Of a DNA stretch of 64,000 bases, positions 12,187-23,300 are shown one piece after another (positions within the stretch are counted from its first letter, which is position 1; the number at the start of each line of letters is the position of its first letter). The stretch covers positions 55,162,769-55,226,768 of the forward strand of contig CM023538.1 of assembly GCA_013350335.1 (NCBI GenBank), written 5' to 3'. Made by a program: the position numbers and the translations under genes. The notes beneath the pieces are model-generated. The model ran no database searches. It was given only the letters and a program-made list of their open reading frames with translations, and had not been told where the DNA came from. The DNA comes from Chimonanthus salicifolius (lineage: Eukaryota; Streptophyta; Magnoliopsida; Laurales; Calycanthaceae).

Positions 12187-12670
12187 ATTCAAAGAGTTTA
12201 ATGTGGGTGATTATGCGATGATCCGCATAAAACTTGAACGGTTCCCACAAAGAACTGTGAAAAAGTTATATGCTCATAGTGCAGGGCCTTTCAAAATTTT
12301 GAGGCGAGTTGGATCCAATGCATACATTTTAGACCTTCCATCAGATATGAGTATCAGTCCTCCTTTCAATGTAGAAGATTTAGTCCCTTTCCAAGGCCCA
12401 ACAGCTACACCTATGAGCCCATCATCACATCATTCCCTTAACAATTCTACTGGCCTCCCTGACCCACTTTGTGATCCATGGCATATACTTGCCCAACATT
12501 CACAACCTTTACATACTTTACCTTCCTTACCACCTAAGAGAGATGAGATAGAATCTATTCTGGATGAGGAAGTTATTTCTACACATGCCGGAGGCTATCA
12601 GAAGTATCTTGTGAAGTGGAAAAACAGACCGATTACAGACGTCATATGGTTGATAGAAAGTGAGTTATAA
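12152..12670 (+). pseudogene. integrase C-terminus with chromodomain
   Basis: This frame contains the integrase C-terminal GPF/Y-like segment near 12280-12330 (AGPFKILRRVGSNAYIL) and then a chromodomain near 12535-12700 (ILDEEVISTHAGGYQKYLVK, followed by WKN...ITDVIW). A chromodomain at the integrase end is the hallmark of chromoviruses and is thought to steer integration to marked chromatin. A stop at 12668-12670 interrupts the end of the domain, which is recognisable a little further (LLERY). Confidence 0.85.
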
Positions 12671-12976
12671 CAACTTGATCAAGACCTTTTAGAGAGATAT
12701 CCAAGTTTTGTTTCGTCAGAGATGCCTTCTTCTTCTACAACAAAAGATGACATCAATGACAAAAAGAGGTTTTCGAGTCTATCAGCGATGACGGAAGAGA
12801 ACCGCTCCGGCTCCATCATTATGGCTCCATGAAGATTCACTTGCTTGACATTGAAGACCTCACGTGCGCGTGTTTTGCACTATGAAGACTCTACACTAAG
12901 AAGACGCGTGCATGGGAAGATTTGTGTCTTCTCATTTGTTTGAACTCGAGGTCGAGTTTTTCTCAAATTGGGGGAT

Positions 12977-14067
12977 TGATGCGGTGCATTCCCTGCATCC
13001 CTTTTCCTATTTTTGTGTTTTTTATTTTAAATAAGGGTAGTTTGGTAATTTTCTGTTTTATTTTATTTTAAGTAAATAGAAACATTATAAAAGCACTGTA
13101 GCCTAGTTTGAAGCAGGATATACACGATGAAATAAAATTGGAGATTGTTTTCGCACATCCTCTGCGACTTCTTGGAGTGAATCCTGCTAGGCGAGAAGCC
13201 ACCTTTCCTTTTTCGGGTACTCTTCTCCTATCTTCTCTTCTTCTTCTTCTCCTCTCTCCTCTTCTTCTTCTTGGTTTATTTTCCCTACCTTGCTGCAACT
13301 ACTAGCCATAACCTGTCTAGATCTGCCTTTCGCCACCTTCTTACACCATTCAGAACTTTCGCCCCTCTCCAAATCTCCTTCCCTTACTGCCGTCCCTCCC
13401 TAAACTCACATCTACACCTGTCGTTACCCCCAAACAGTCCTTCTACACGTGCTGTTAGCCCCTTTTGGACCTTTTGTCCTCATCAAGAACCCACCCAGAC
13501 CTCTTCTTTAGCCTTCGTACATGTCATATAGCCCCTAAACTGCAGTCCCAAGGCTTATTAACCCTCCAATACACCTGCCATGTGTTTCCAGACTTTACCT
13601 TAGCCTCTCCACTCTCTCCCATAGCCTTTTCTACTGTTGTCCATCCTTCTTAACCCTTCCTCCTATTGAAATCAGTCCTTTTACTACTATTCTGGACCCT
13701 TCTTAGGCCTTTCCCATGTCCCAGATATCCCATACAGTTTCAAATACGGTTGTCCCACTCTGTTTTGACTTCCTTTTCATATTACACAGTTAAATTTACT
13801 CTTGTTTGGTGTGGAATTTATATGCTTGTGTGATATGATAATCCTCTTAGTTTTGAAAGCCTTCTATTTTGAGTTATAACTTGATTTGGATTGTGATTTA
13901 ATTATTTACATTGAATTTATGGAATTTCTTGATTCTTTGTGGTAGATTTTATTATTTTAATTGTCATTATTAAGTTTAATTTTACTTTCAGCTTCATATT
14001 TTGCTTTATATTAACATCATAATCACATTTAGGCATTTAGGGTTATCTATTGTCTTGTCATGCGTCA
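12977..14067 (+). repeat. 3' LTR of the chromovirus, full length
   Basis: 1091 bp, starting TGATGCGGTGC directly after a polypurine-like AAATTGGGGGA and ending TGCGTCA. It contains a TATAAAAG box at 13086-13093 and a pyrimidine-rich tract near 13220-13275. About 650 bp of its interior is missing from the 5' LTR. Short ORFs in it are rich in Ser, Leu and Pro and are not genes. Confidence 0.88.
13086..13093 (+). promoter_or_regulatory. TATA box of the 3' LTR
   Basis: TATAAAAG, about 110 bp into the 3' LTR, is the likely core promoter of the element. It is absent from the shortened 5' LTR. In this position it could start transcription rightwards into the flank. Confidence 0.55.
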
Positions 14068-14072
14068 GTAGT

Positions 14073-14160
14073 CCTTTGGGGTAAAGTAAGAATCGAACTC
14101 AAGACTCTCACTTCTTGAGACGAGTGTCTGATCATCACTCCAACTCCTTTAGATTAAATG
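14073..14160 (-). repeat. tRNA-like SINE remnant, family 2
   Basis: On the minus strand the sequence has a box-B-like GAGTTCGATTC and an upstream segment like a tRNA D-arm (AAAGGAGTTGGAGTGAT). A diverged copy with the same order of words lies at about 60395-60490, also minus (AAAGGGGTGATGGTGAGTCAC ... TTTGATTCC). It directly abuts the chromovirus target site. The boundaries are approximate. Confidence 0.4.
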
Positions 14161-14599
14161 AATCTGCCAATTTATTTATAATTTTGATCCCCAATCTCCA
14201 AATGAGAAATGTTGGTTGTATTCGTTCCAATCACTATAGGTGAAGAGTTGATTTTTGTCCCATGGCTTTTAGCCATACCATATCTTGACTTGTGACAGTA
14301 TGTGCTTAAGACCCTTGGCATCAAGAAGTGAAGCATTCATACTATATGGAAAAGGCCCTCACATGGCCCTCATCCATATGATAAAAGATTGTGACTTTCA
14401 AAGGCCAAATAAGATGATAGGCAAACATTCCAATTCTACCATTAGACTAATAAATGATGCTCTTCTCTTTTACGAGAATTTGGTTGCATAACCGCTCAAT
14501 TTAAGTTTTTAGTGATACTATAGATCAATAATTTCCGTTAAAGAAAAATTCAATATACAACACATACTTGGCCAAGAAGTGCCATTGAAAATTTTGCTC

Positions 14600-14760
14600 G
14601 TGTAAATCCAGAAGGGTTTGTGTGATAGTCAAGAACCTACCTCATGAAGAGGTAATCTTGAATTCAATTCTCACTACATCCAAGAAAGTCACTCCTCATA
14701 GATTTTTCTAGTGTGTGGATAGAAAGACTTGCACATGTTCCGAAGATTAATTGGGTACTC
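14600..14760 (+). repeat. possible tRNA-derived SINE fragment
   Basis: Contains a box-B-like CTTGAATTCAATTCTC near 14650-14675. Part of its right side (AGAAAGACTTGCACATGT) recurs at about 15810-15830 as AGAAAGACTTACACATGT. The repetition and box-B similarity suggest a retroposon family, but A-tail and target duplication are not evident. Confidence 0.3.
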
Positions 14761-15089
14761 AAAAAATTATGTCTGTATCTTATCACATTCCACCATTTAA
14801 TGAGAAGAAGATTCTAGGCCTAACTATCATCTTTCCAATTGTAGGAATGGAATGGGCAACAGATTGACCTCGAGAGAGCACTTTCTTAACAGCTTCTAGA
14901 CAACCAAGTCTAGTGCCCTTCCCCTACTTATTGTCGTTGTTGCTAAAGTAGCAGAAGAAAGCTCTAGCAATTGCATAGTCAAAAACTCAAAGATGTTTAT
15001 CAATGCCAAAAACTTAGAAACTTTTTCCATGTGGGCCATAATTTGGTTGCTGAAGAGGTACTTCTTCACTTTGGATTCTAACTCTAGCT

Positions 15090-15246
15090 CAGGGGTTCAA
15101 AAAACGGTGGATCCGAGATTTCAGTGATATTTTTTTCTCTCCTTTTCTTCTTTTTTTTTTTTACAAATCTTGGCCGAAATATCACCCGTACAACCGATAC
15201 ATCTCATATCGACCGAGATAACTCTGCCGAGCATTTTTTACCCCTG
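15090..15246. mobile_element. hAT-like MITE of the CGATAT family, short copy
   Basis: 157 bp. The ends CAGGGGTTCAAAAAACG and (reverse complement) CAGGGGTAAAAAATG form terminal inverted repeats. Flanks CTCTAGCT (15082-15089) and CTCCAGGT (15247-15254) agree at 6 of 8 positions, as for an aged 8-bp hAT-type duplication. The interior shares GGCCGA-AATATC and ATCGACCGA words with copies near 32.5, 43.8 and 58.9 kb. Confidence 0.68.
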
Positions 15247-15254
15247 CTCCAGGT

Positions 15255-16600
15255 ACAATATTGGAGAAGACTAATTCAATTTTGTAGCTAACTAGCACCT
15301 TTGTAACAACGACAGCAAAGGCAATAGTATGAGAATCACGGGCTAGTTTCACAACAACCTCAGATGAAAGCTTTGGAAGAACAGCTTACACATCTCTTCG
15401 CAATTATAGTTTGTCTTTTTAAGATCTAGGGAATGGGGTTGAGATGTAAGCAACATTTGGCCTTTCGGTTATATTCTTTGGATCACAGAGTTCATTCAAT
15501 TTAGATTTATCTCAGATTAAATCCTAAATAGTGAAATAGAAGTCTCTATCTTGGCCAACACACCAATGATATTGGTAACACCTTAAGTTCTTATCCTTTT
15601 TATATAACATCATCGGTCAAGATTCATTGATGATTTATCATGTGCCTATGAATGTCCAACCTGAGGTATAGGACTAGGTGCATCTCACGCATTTTATTAA
15701 CTCTGAAACAGTAAGGTCTTTAACAACTCATGGTGCACTAAATTTAAAAGAAATTTCAATTTTATCTTTACTTTTGGAAAAGATGAAAATAGTTAATCGG
15801 TATATATAGGCAGAAAGACTTACACATGTCTCAAGGATTAGAAGAATTATGAGGCTTGGACACCTTGGTCATGTGTAATAAGTAGGTCACGTCATTTTGG
15901 TTTATATCAATGCTTTTAGATTTATATCATTATTGGCATAAAAAATATTTAGTTTGCTGGGAATGACGGCTTTTTTTTCTCTATTATTGTTAATCATTTT
16001 TTTTATTATTGGCATTCAACCTTTGTATGAGAAAATGTTAGAAATCTACCTTTTGTGTTAGCAAGTGTTTAATTTTATCAAGTCGTCGTCTGATTCAATT
16101 AATAATTAAACACAAGTTTGATGTTTCTCGGCAGATCGTTTGCCTGATTTGAATTAAATTTGATGTATCAATTGTTGTTTATTTTTATTAAACTCTTTTT
16201 TTCCATTAACAAAAAATATGTTTTTTGGATTATTGTACATATTATTCTATTTTTCAAAATTTCTTTTGTTTAAAAATATTTCATTAAAGTTATTTTTTCT
16301 CCAACAATCAGGTTGTGATTAATGTTTTGTATTTTACGATTTCACATAAAATATATCTTTACTAATGATTCGACTAAATAATTTAAGATGAAAATACATT
16401 TTCCATTAAATAATGGACTCAATAATTTAATAAACTTAATTAATTAAAAATCTTAAGCAAAACCATATGTCCGTTAGTGATTATAGAGTACTTTCTAAAA
16501 TAATTGGTCAGGAAGAAAATCACCACACGTCATCTGAGAGCGAATGTCCAAACTCACTGAATCCATGATTCAATAGTAAATTTGAAATTCATTGATGCCA
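15255..16600. other. intergenic, no gene supported
   Basis: AT-rich sequence with T-rich tracts between the MITE and the GT29 gene leader. I see no coding domain, tRNA-like box or terminal repeat. Confidence 0.5.
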
Positions 16601-16699
16601 GGATGGGGAAAGACGTCCGTTTTCCGTCAAACCTGTAGTGTCGGAGGTGGAAGAGACAAAGCCGCGACGCCAAACCTAAAGTGCCCAGTGAAGTGCCTT

Positions 16700-17144
16700 C
16701 GTCGGTTTAGGAACGAGTAAGGAAAAACCTGTCTCTATCTCTGTCTGTATCTCTCTCCAGTTTTCATTTTCTTCTCCTAAGGTTGCTCTTATTTTCTCCT
16801 AAGAGTGTAGCTCCTTTTGGGTTTCATCATTTGATGCATTGGTGAGATCTACTCTTCAAGATCTGTGATTAATCATTTGTTGATATGGTATTTATCAGTT
16901 ACAGATCTACGTCAGGATCCATTGACAACTTTCTTGGTGAACTGTTTGGAGGGAGGCTCAATTGAATTCATCATTTCATGACTTCATCTTTTATCTGACA
17001 AGATTTTTGTAGTTAATGGTGAGAATTTATGAATGATAATAATGGGATCTTTTGCTTTGAGATCGCTGGTTGAGGTTAACGCTTTGGCAGTCGGACTATA
17101 GGGACAGATTTTGGGCCAATTTGTGATTTTTCCTCTTGTGATGA
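16700..17144 (+). promoter_or_regulatory. probable 5' leader of the GT29 gene
   Basis: From about 16730 the sequence changes from AT-rich intergenic DNA to a CT-rich plant-leader type (CTGTCTCTATCTCTGTCTG). It continues without a long ORF to the ATG at 17145. Several short upstream ATGs occur. A leader intron is possible but I cannot define its borders, and no clear TATA box was found. Confidence 0.4.
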
Positions 17145-18307
17145 GTGATGATGAGATGGCCAATTTGCCCGCTGCTCAGCATTTTGTTCTTGCCTGCTGT
17201 TGGCATGGCCCTGAGCTGCAGAGCGGTGGTCCGCTGGAGTGTCACATCTCATCGTCCTTTGGAGAATTCTATTGTGGATGATTCCCCTGTCATCATTAAT
17301 TCAACTTTGCTGAGATTTGCTGCAATTGAAATAGGAGAGGAAGAGACACAACAAGAGATAAATGGGTTGCTTGAAGGGAACTTTGGGAAAAAGGGGCATT
17401 ACCGTTCCATATCTTCCTGGAGGCGTTATAATCACTTTGTTGAGCGGCCAAGATCATCCCGCAGACTTCCAATCCAGCTTCGTTCCCCAAAGTATTACAG
17501 GGTATGGCCAGATTTCCTTCGTAACTGGTCCTCAAACAAGCGGTTTCAGCCAGAAATCATGATGGAGTTGATCAATATTACTAAGCAACCACTTGATCAA
17601 CATTATGGCTTTAAAGGTCTAGACCGCCCTTATGTTTCTTGTGCCATTGTTGGAAATAGTGGAGTTCTGCTGAAGAATGAGTACGGTGAGCTGATTGACG
17701 GCCATGAGATTGTTATTCGGTTGAACAATGCTCAGGTAGAGGGTTTTCAGAAACATGTCGGTTCAAAAACCAACATATCATTTGTTAACAGTAATATCCT
17801 CCATCTCTGTTCACAAAAGGAAGGTTGCTTTTGTCATCCCTAGGTGAGAAAGTAGAAATGGTTATGTACATTTGCCAGGCACTGCATTTTCTTGACTACA
17901 CAATCTGCACTCCATCTCACAAAGCTCCTTTGCTAGTAACAGATGCTCGGTTTGATGTTTTGTGTACTCGGATTGCAAAGTACTACTCATTGAAGCGTTT
18001 TGTAGAGGAGAAAGGGAAGCCTCCAGAAGAGTGGGCTGCTGCTCATGAAGGGAGTCTGTTTCATTATTCATCAGGGATGCAAGCTGTAGTTCTGGCTTTG
18101 GGAATTTGTGAGAGGGTAAGCATTTTTGGGTTCGGAAAATCTGTGCTTTCTAAACATCATTACCATACCAACCAGAAAACAGAGCTTCATTTACATGATT
18201 ATGAAGCAGAGTATGTGTTTTACCACGACTTGGTCAAAAGACCACAGGTAATACCATTCCTTAAGGACTCTGGATTCAAGATACCTCCGGTCACCATATA
18301 TCATTGA
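17145..18307 (+). pseudogene. GT29 sialyltransferase-like protein, one-base frameshift
   Basis: Plant member of glycosyltransferase family 29, Golgi type II membrane enzymes. The two frames read 17145-17843 and then on to the stop at 18305-18307, about 387 residues in all. The N-terminus has a short hydrophobic anchor ([14 protein letters not shown], residues 7-20). Sialylmotif L is at about residues 166-210 ([13 protein letters not shown] and [13 protein letters not shown]); motif S is near 18040-18135 ([15 protein letters not shown]); motif III (HYHTNQK) and motif VS (HDYEAEY) follow. The break is at about 17841: after the FCHP codons one base is missing, making a TAG, and the family sequence continues in the next frame at [12 protein letters not shown]. 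The nearest relatives I can name are Arabidopsis SIA2 and GALT29A; plant members need not use sialic acid. No intron interrupts the coding part. It is either a young pseudogene or a sequencing error. Confidence 0.85.
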
Positions 18308-18610
18308 ACTGCTTTGTATTAGAATGTTTAGGTTTCTAGGAAACAGTTGGATTCAATTTTACCACAGCCCTTGACCTTGTCATGACCTTGTAGTTGTAAT
18401 ATTGAGTGAAATAATTAGTCTTTTACTTGTTTCTGAGTAAATATGTCTTGTTAATTTGTTTTTGCTGAAAGCCTTGTCTAAGCTAGCCAGTATAAAACTG
18501 AAATCATTTCGCAATCTAGATATGAATTTGATCATGGAAATGTGATTTTGGTGATGGCTTGATATCTAAATTAATCCACTAAATTCTTATTCAAAAAAAA
18601 AAAAAAAATC
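18308..18610 (+). other. 3' region of the GT29 gene with an A16 tract
   Basis: After the stop come about 285 bp of AT-rich sequence and then a run of 16 A at 18593-18608. The tract could be the tail of a retrocopied mRNA. I found no target-site duplication beside it to support that, so a simple repeat is equally possible. Confidence 0.4.
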
Positions 18611-18888
18611 CATTAGTCATCCTTGAGGTGGGCTGTCAATGCATGAATTGAATCTGAGAATGGTCCATATTCTCCACTTGCCTTGCTATTGCATGTTATC
18701 TATTACCGTCCTTGCTATGCTATGTCTACTGTCACCCACTGCCAATAATCAATTTTGTCAAGCTTCTCCTTCAGGGTGAGTTTTTCCACCTCTTCCTGTT
18801 TCTGCCAATTCTTTTGGTACTAACCATGGAGCATGCCTTGCAATATCTGACAATAAGAACAATCAAACTGCTTTACTAAACTTAAAAA

Positions 18889-18949
18889 GGAGGAAGGAAG
18901 GAAGAAAGGAAGAAAGAAAGAAATAAAAAGAAAGAAAGAAAGAAAGAAA
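18889..18949. repeat. purine microsatellite (GGAA/GAAA)n
   Basis: Imperfect tetranucleotide array of about 60 bp, first AGGAAGGAAGG-like and then AAAGAAAGAAAG-like. Confidence 0.9.
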
Positions 18950-19680
18950 CCCCACTCAATGGCTTTAGAATTTTTTACTGAGGTAAAGTGATTTTGAATA
19001 GTCAGAAATTATCTTAATCAAGCCAATTTTTTAAAGGCAAATATGTCTTAAGTTAGAAGATTTATTTCATTTATACCCATTGTCCCATTCTATGTTTCAT
19101 GCTTGCTTGAAGGAAGATGCATGAACTTATTCTTGTTCATTTACTTGTTGAAGTTTGGAATTTATTTATTTATTATTTATTTTGATGATATTTTTCTCAG
19201 GGAAATACATACATGCATTATCTGAAAGAATTCATATTCTTCTTAGAATCTATATATTAACTCCATGTGAATTAATAGAATTATGGATTGACCTAATAAC
19301 TAAATCGAATTATCGTATTACCATTGCTTTACTTTTCTTCATCTCCAATTTCCAATTGCATAGAACATCCCAAGTCCAATTGTTGTTTTATAGAAACAAC
19401 CTTCTAATCGACACAACACTTTTCTATCACAAAATGTTCCGCTCACTTGCATACACTTCACCCTTGCCACTTCCATTTACTCACTGTATCCAAATTCTTT
19501 CTTACTTTTGGTTCTACATTACACCTGAGTATCAATTTATCACAACTCAATTTTCATATTCTCTCTACTCTCAAATCCAGTAAAGTTAAGCTCTACATGA
19601 TTCCAATTTATTATTTCTTGTTCCACTGATTAGTGCTATATTATTTATGAGCAACATACACCATGGAAGGGGGTGAGTAG
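18950..19680. other. intergenic, no gene supported
   Basis: AT-rich, with a 142-codon ORF at 19155-19583 full of Ile, Leu, Phe and Tyr. That composition is what random AT-rich DNA gives; there is no repeated membrane-protein architecture or recognised motif, so I do not call it a gene. Confidence 0.5.
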
Positions 19681-19684
19681 GAAG

Positions 19685-20075
19685 GTTCCTTGGTCTCCTC
19701 CTCCAAGTGGTTCTCTCAAGTTCAATGTAGATGGGCAACGAGGGGCAAACCAGGGCCAGCAGGTATAGGCAGCGCTTTATGAGATGAAGGGGGCATAACC
19801 ATTTTGTTTTTCTCAAAACTAGTTGGTGTTAGGAACTAGAATGAGGTGGAACTGTTAGGAATTAGGAGAGGTTTGGTTCTTTGGGCTACTTGCAGTCTTG
19901 GGAAGTTAATATTGGAAGGCGGCTCTCGGCAAATGCAATTAAATGGGCTGAAGTTAAAAGATGAACTCCTTGAATACTAGTGAATGTGCAAAGATCAGCG
20001 AATGGTGTGGCAAAGTTCTTGGCTAAATTGGGAGTGGATAGAGAGGATGATATTTTGGTGGTTGTTTGACCTTTT
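19685..20075 (+). pseudogene. RNase H-like (RVT_3) fragment
   Basis: Reads PWSPPPSGSLKFNVDG near 19695-19735, the typical start of the plant RNase H-like domain attached to non-LTR elements. Then, through frame changes and stops, come SKLVGVRN and matches to the end of the domain (RSANGVAKFLAKLGVDRED near 19995-20050). The first catalytic Asp (in FNVDG) is present. It is a dead fragment, probably of a LINE, since no RT is next to it. Confidence 0.7.
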
Positions 20076-20079
20076 GTTG

Positions 20080-21010
20080 GAACTCTTGGGTGCTATTGTA
20101 ATTTTTCTGGTTGTCTGTATTTTCAGGTTTTAGCTTGGGTATAAGCCTCTTATACCTTGTAACTTTTACTTTGCTTTTCCTTTAGTAATGTTTGTTTTTT
20201 TGACTGCTCAAAGACATACACCATGGAACATCTGGGAATGATGCAGTTGCATAGTGTTTTTATTTTTTGATTTCTTTTGTGGACCTTTATTTAAAAAGTT
20301 GCTGCTTGTATAATTTGCTTCTCTGAACTAGGATAACCCCAAGTTGGCATCAACCAGGTTGGGATGGAGTAAGTTGCAGCTTGTCCAAATAAGTTTTATT
20401 GGACCTTGTAACATTGCTTGTTAAGGAAAATCAGTCATAAAGGATGCAATTGGAGAGTGCCTCTTGTTTTAGACGTGTTTTTTTTCTTTAAAAAAAAAAG
20501 AAATATGACTTTGTTAACGTTTTTTTTACACACCAAAAAAAAAAAAAAAAACATTTTCTTTTACACTAGCATGACTTAAACAAGTTGGAGATGACCAGGC
20601 TGGATTGATCCAATTTCTGTAAGGACTGGCAACTTGTCAAGCAAGTTTTATTGAATGTAGTCACATACTATGCAATTGGTTATCACTTGGTTGAGTTCTT
20701 AAATTTTAATTGAATTTCCAGATTAGATGTGAACTGGAGAGCCGAAATAAGCTCCTCCTCCGAAAAACAGAAATAAGCTCCCCCACTAGACAATTCTCTG
20801 ATAATTGACTTGTAGATTAATGAATTCAAAGAAACTAGGGCAACATTTAATATTCAGTACTACAGAGAGCATCTTTTGAACGTTTGGATTTTTTTTCAAG
20901 GTGACCAATTTTTACTGATGGAAAGGAAAGAATACAACCAACAACAAACCTGGCTGGAATAGACGAGCAACTAGAACATCATAGAACTAGGAACAGGCAG
21001 GCAGCAGCAA
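20080..21010. other. intergenic with an imperfect internal repeat
   Basis: Segments near 20340-20410 and 20575-20660 share the order AAGTTGG, ACCAGG-TGG, CAACTTGTC or CAGCTTGTCC, then AAGTTTTATTG. This suggests an old duplication or two copies of a small repeat. There is no coding evidence. Confidence 0.35.
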
Positions 21011-21014
21011 TCTG

Positions 21015-21350
21015 TCACTGAACCACGCTCCAGGAAAAAATAGAAAACAATCCCCAAAATACTAGCTTATTATGAGGCAAATAAGGCATCAGAATCTGTA
21101 GCTTTGCGTAACAGGAAATCTCCCCATACCAGTTGGAGTGATTCTCATAAGCTTTCAGCCAATCACGCCATTCTTTTTCTATGGCCTTCTTCTTCGAGTC
21201 ATTATAGGCAATTTCGTCCTCCCTCGAACTCACAGGATCATGAGAAATAATTTCGTCCTCCATCGAACTCACCAACTGGAGACTAGGGAGCCCAGCCCTC
21301 TTCTTCCTTCTCTTTCGACTGAGTAATGCCTCTCTTGGCCCTCTGCTACC
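21015..21350 (-). other. unassigned ORF with a 39-bp internal repeat
   Basis: An open frame of about 110 codons on the minus strand begins just after a stop at 21351-21353. It has a basic cluster (SRKRRKKR), then two 13-residue units (SSMEDEIISHDP and SSREDEIAYND) from a 39-bp tandem duplication, then KEWRDWLKAYENHSNWYGE. The first ATG is within the repeat. Charged, non-repetitive residues make it more gene-like than its surroundings. I do not recognise it and see no flanking exons; it may be a stray exon copy. Confidence 0.3.
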
Positions 21351-21359
21351 TTAATTTTT

Positions 21360-22940
21360 TGCCTTTTTAAAGATACAAAGGCTTTTATATCTGATTTCCT
21401 ATTAGTGCTTCTGTAAGACAAACACTTCCACTGGGTTCATTTTAATCAATAATAGAATACGAATTTATCAAATATCTCAAATACAGAGGAAATGCTATTA
21501 CTCTGTTTAAGTTTATATTCTGAATTTAATATTATTCCTTACACTATTAATATTGTATAACTAATCATTTACGTTTAATTCTTTATATATTTAAATTAAT
21601 TTTATATTAAAATTGATTATTAAATAATTACTTATAGAGACTATCAAACTATTCAAGATACCCTATTAAATTATATAAATTCTTAATTTAAAATTACAAA
21701 ATATACAAAATCCTTTAAGCCGTTTATACAAATGGTTAGGATTGGACTTTTCTAAGAAGCATGTAAAAGCCCAGGTTTATTTTGCCCGTTTAGTCGATTG
21801 ATGGGTATCATATATGCTTACACTTGGATCGTTTTCTATTTTTAAGTTAAAATTAATTAAAACAATGATCATTTAGATTAAAAGTAATGAGATATAAGTG
21901 GGTAAAATTTGAGTTAAAAAATCAATGTTAAATTAATGCACCAGGTATTTTTAATAATTACAAAGATAAAAACATCTTATAACTTTGATCACTAAATTTT
22001 AATAATTACCAAGAAAAAAATGTCTTATAACTTTGATCACTAAAATCAAGTGAATATAATGTTACTTTTAGATTCAAACTTAATCTACTTTTAACTCATC
22101 GGGTCTATTTTTAATATGAATAATTTAATTTTAATAACTCTTAATAGGCCACCTTCAACTTAATATATTTTTAACAAACAAATTTAAACTTTAAATTATA
22201 AAGTCCTACATGCTTATGACAGACTAAATTCCTGTATATATATAAAAACAACCCAAGCCAAATTCGGCTGTAACACCCCTAATTCAACATCAAAATGAAG
22301 TTTACATATGGTGATGTAGTGAAAATTATCTTAAATATTATAAATTAACTCTAATTAAACTGACTGATCACTAATTACTTTTCAAATATCCATCCAATAG
22401 AACTCTAATGGCTTGATGTGCTGGCGTGCGACCTGACTGAAAAAGACGTGCACAGACCGAAGACAAAGACTAGTGGACTGCTATGATTAGCGACTTAATT
22501 TAATGATTTCATACAGCTGGATCAGGGCAATGTCTTCTTTTAATCAAATCATTATCCAAATGTCTTTTAACTTTTCTATTGGATAATATTATCATAAATG
22601 ATAAATCAGATTAATTAAATAATTAAAACTTATTACTAAAAAGATAAAAGATCTTACAAAATATATAATTAATGAAACTTTAAAAAAGCTGAACCGCTTT
22701 TAATACTTATACGGAAAAATATATAATAAAGCATAAATAATAACAATATAAATGAGACAAACTCATAATTAAAATAGTAGAATTTAACTGTTATCTCCTA
22801 ATTTTAAGTTTAATGAATAGAATAGGGTGAATATTAAGATTTCTTCTTCACATAATTTAACACATAATCTACATCATTTTCATGCTATTTGAATTATTTA
22901 ATTATTTGATTCATGTCATGATTAGAGTCAAATATGAACA
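21360..22940. other. intergenic, very AT-rich
   Basis: Long AT-rich stretch with no coding evidence. A small direct repeat occurs at about 21955-22055 (AATAATTACAAAGA and CTTATAACTTTGATCACTAAA appear twice). Confidence 0.5.
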
Positions 22941-22950
22941 ATTTATAAAT

Positions 22951-23291
22951 GGGTAGCGATCCTCTCACGGGAGTTTTGTGTAACACTACACGGGTTTTAC
23001 TGTATTGCTTATTTTACCCTTCTAATCGACTCGTTAAACCCTTCGAATCGGCTCGCTGAATCGCTGAGCATTCTACTGCGATATAAATCGGCTCACTGAA
23101 ATTTATCTAAGTGAGACTGTTTTTTCATACAGAACAGCAAACCGGATCACTGAAATCGGATCATTAACTGGCTCACTAACCAGATCACTGAATTTTTTTT
23201 AAATGCTTTCGTATGCCAGTGGAAGGGTAAAATGAGCAATACCCTAAATCCCATGTCTCGTTACACAAAATGTCGTGGGAGGATCGCTACC
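22951..23291. mobile_element. Mutator-like MITE, copy A
   Basis: 341 bp with terminal inverted repeats: the left end GGGTAGCGATCCTC-TCACGG matches the reverse complement of the right end GGAGGATCGCTACC. It is flanked by a perfect 9-bp direct repeat TTTATAAAT (22942-22950 and 23292-23300), the length typical of Mutator elements. The inside has many copies of a GGCTCACTGAA / GGATCACTGAA word. It has no ORF of its own. A copy in opposite orientation is at 62273-62599. Confidence 0.9.
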
Positions 23292-23300
23292 TTTATAAAT

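Larger units (their letters stand above)
7327..14067 (+). mobile_element. Ty3/gypsy chromovirus LTR retrotransposon, decayed
   Basis: A 6.74-kb element in gypsy order: LTR, primer-binding site, gag, protease, reverse transcriptase, RNase H, integrase, chromodomain, polypurine tract, LTR. Both LTRs start TGATGCGGTGCATTCC and end TGCGTCA. The flanks GTGGT (7322-7326) and GTAGT (14068-14072) look like a 5-bp target duplication with one change. The chromodomain after the integrase places it among the chromoviruses; I do not assign a clade. Coding is broken by many in-frame stops and at least three frame changes, so it should not be autonomous. It is oriented on the plus strand. Confidence 0.93.

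Noticed and set aside
19155..19583. 142-codon ORF, possible membrane protein
   Set aside because: Hydrophobicity comes from AT-rich codons for Ile, Leu, Phe and Tyr; no domain, promoter or homology cue.
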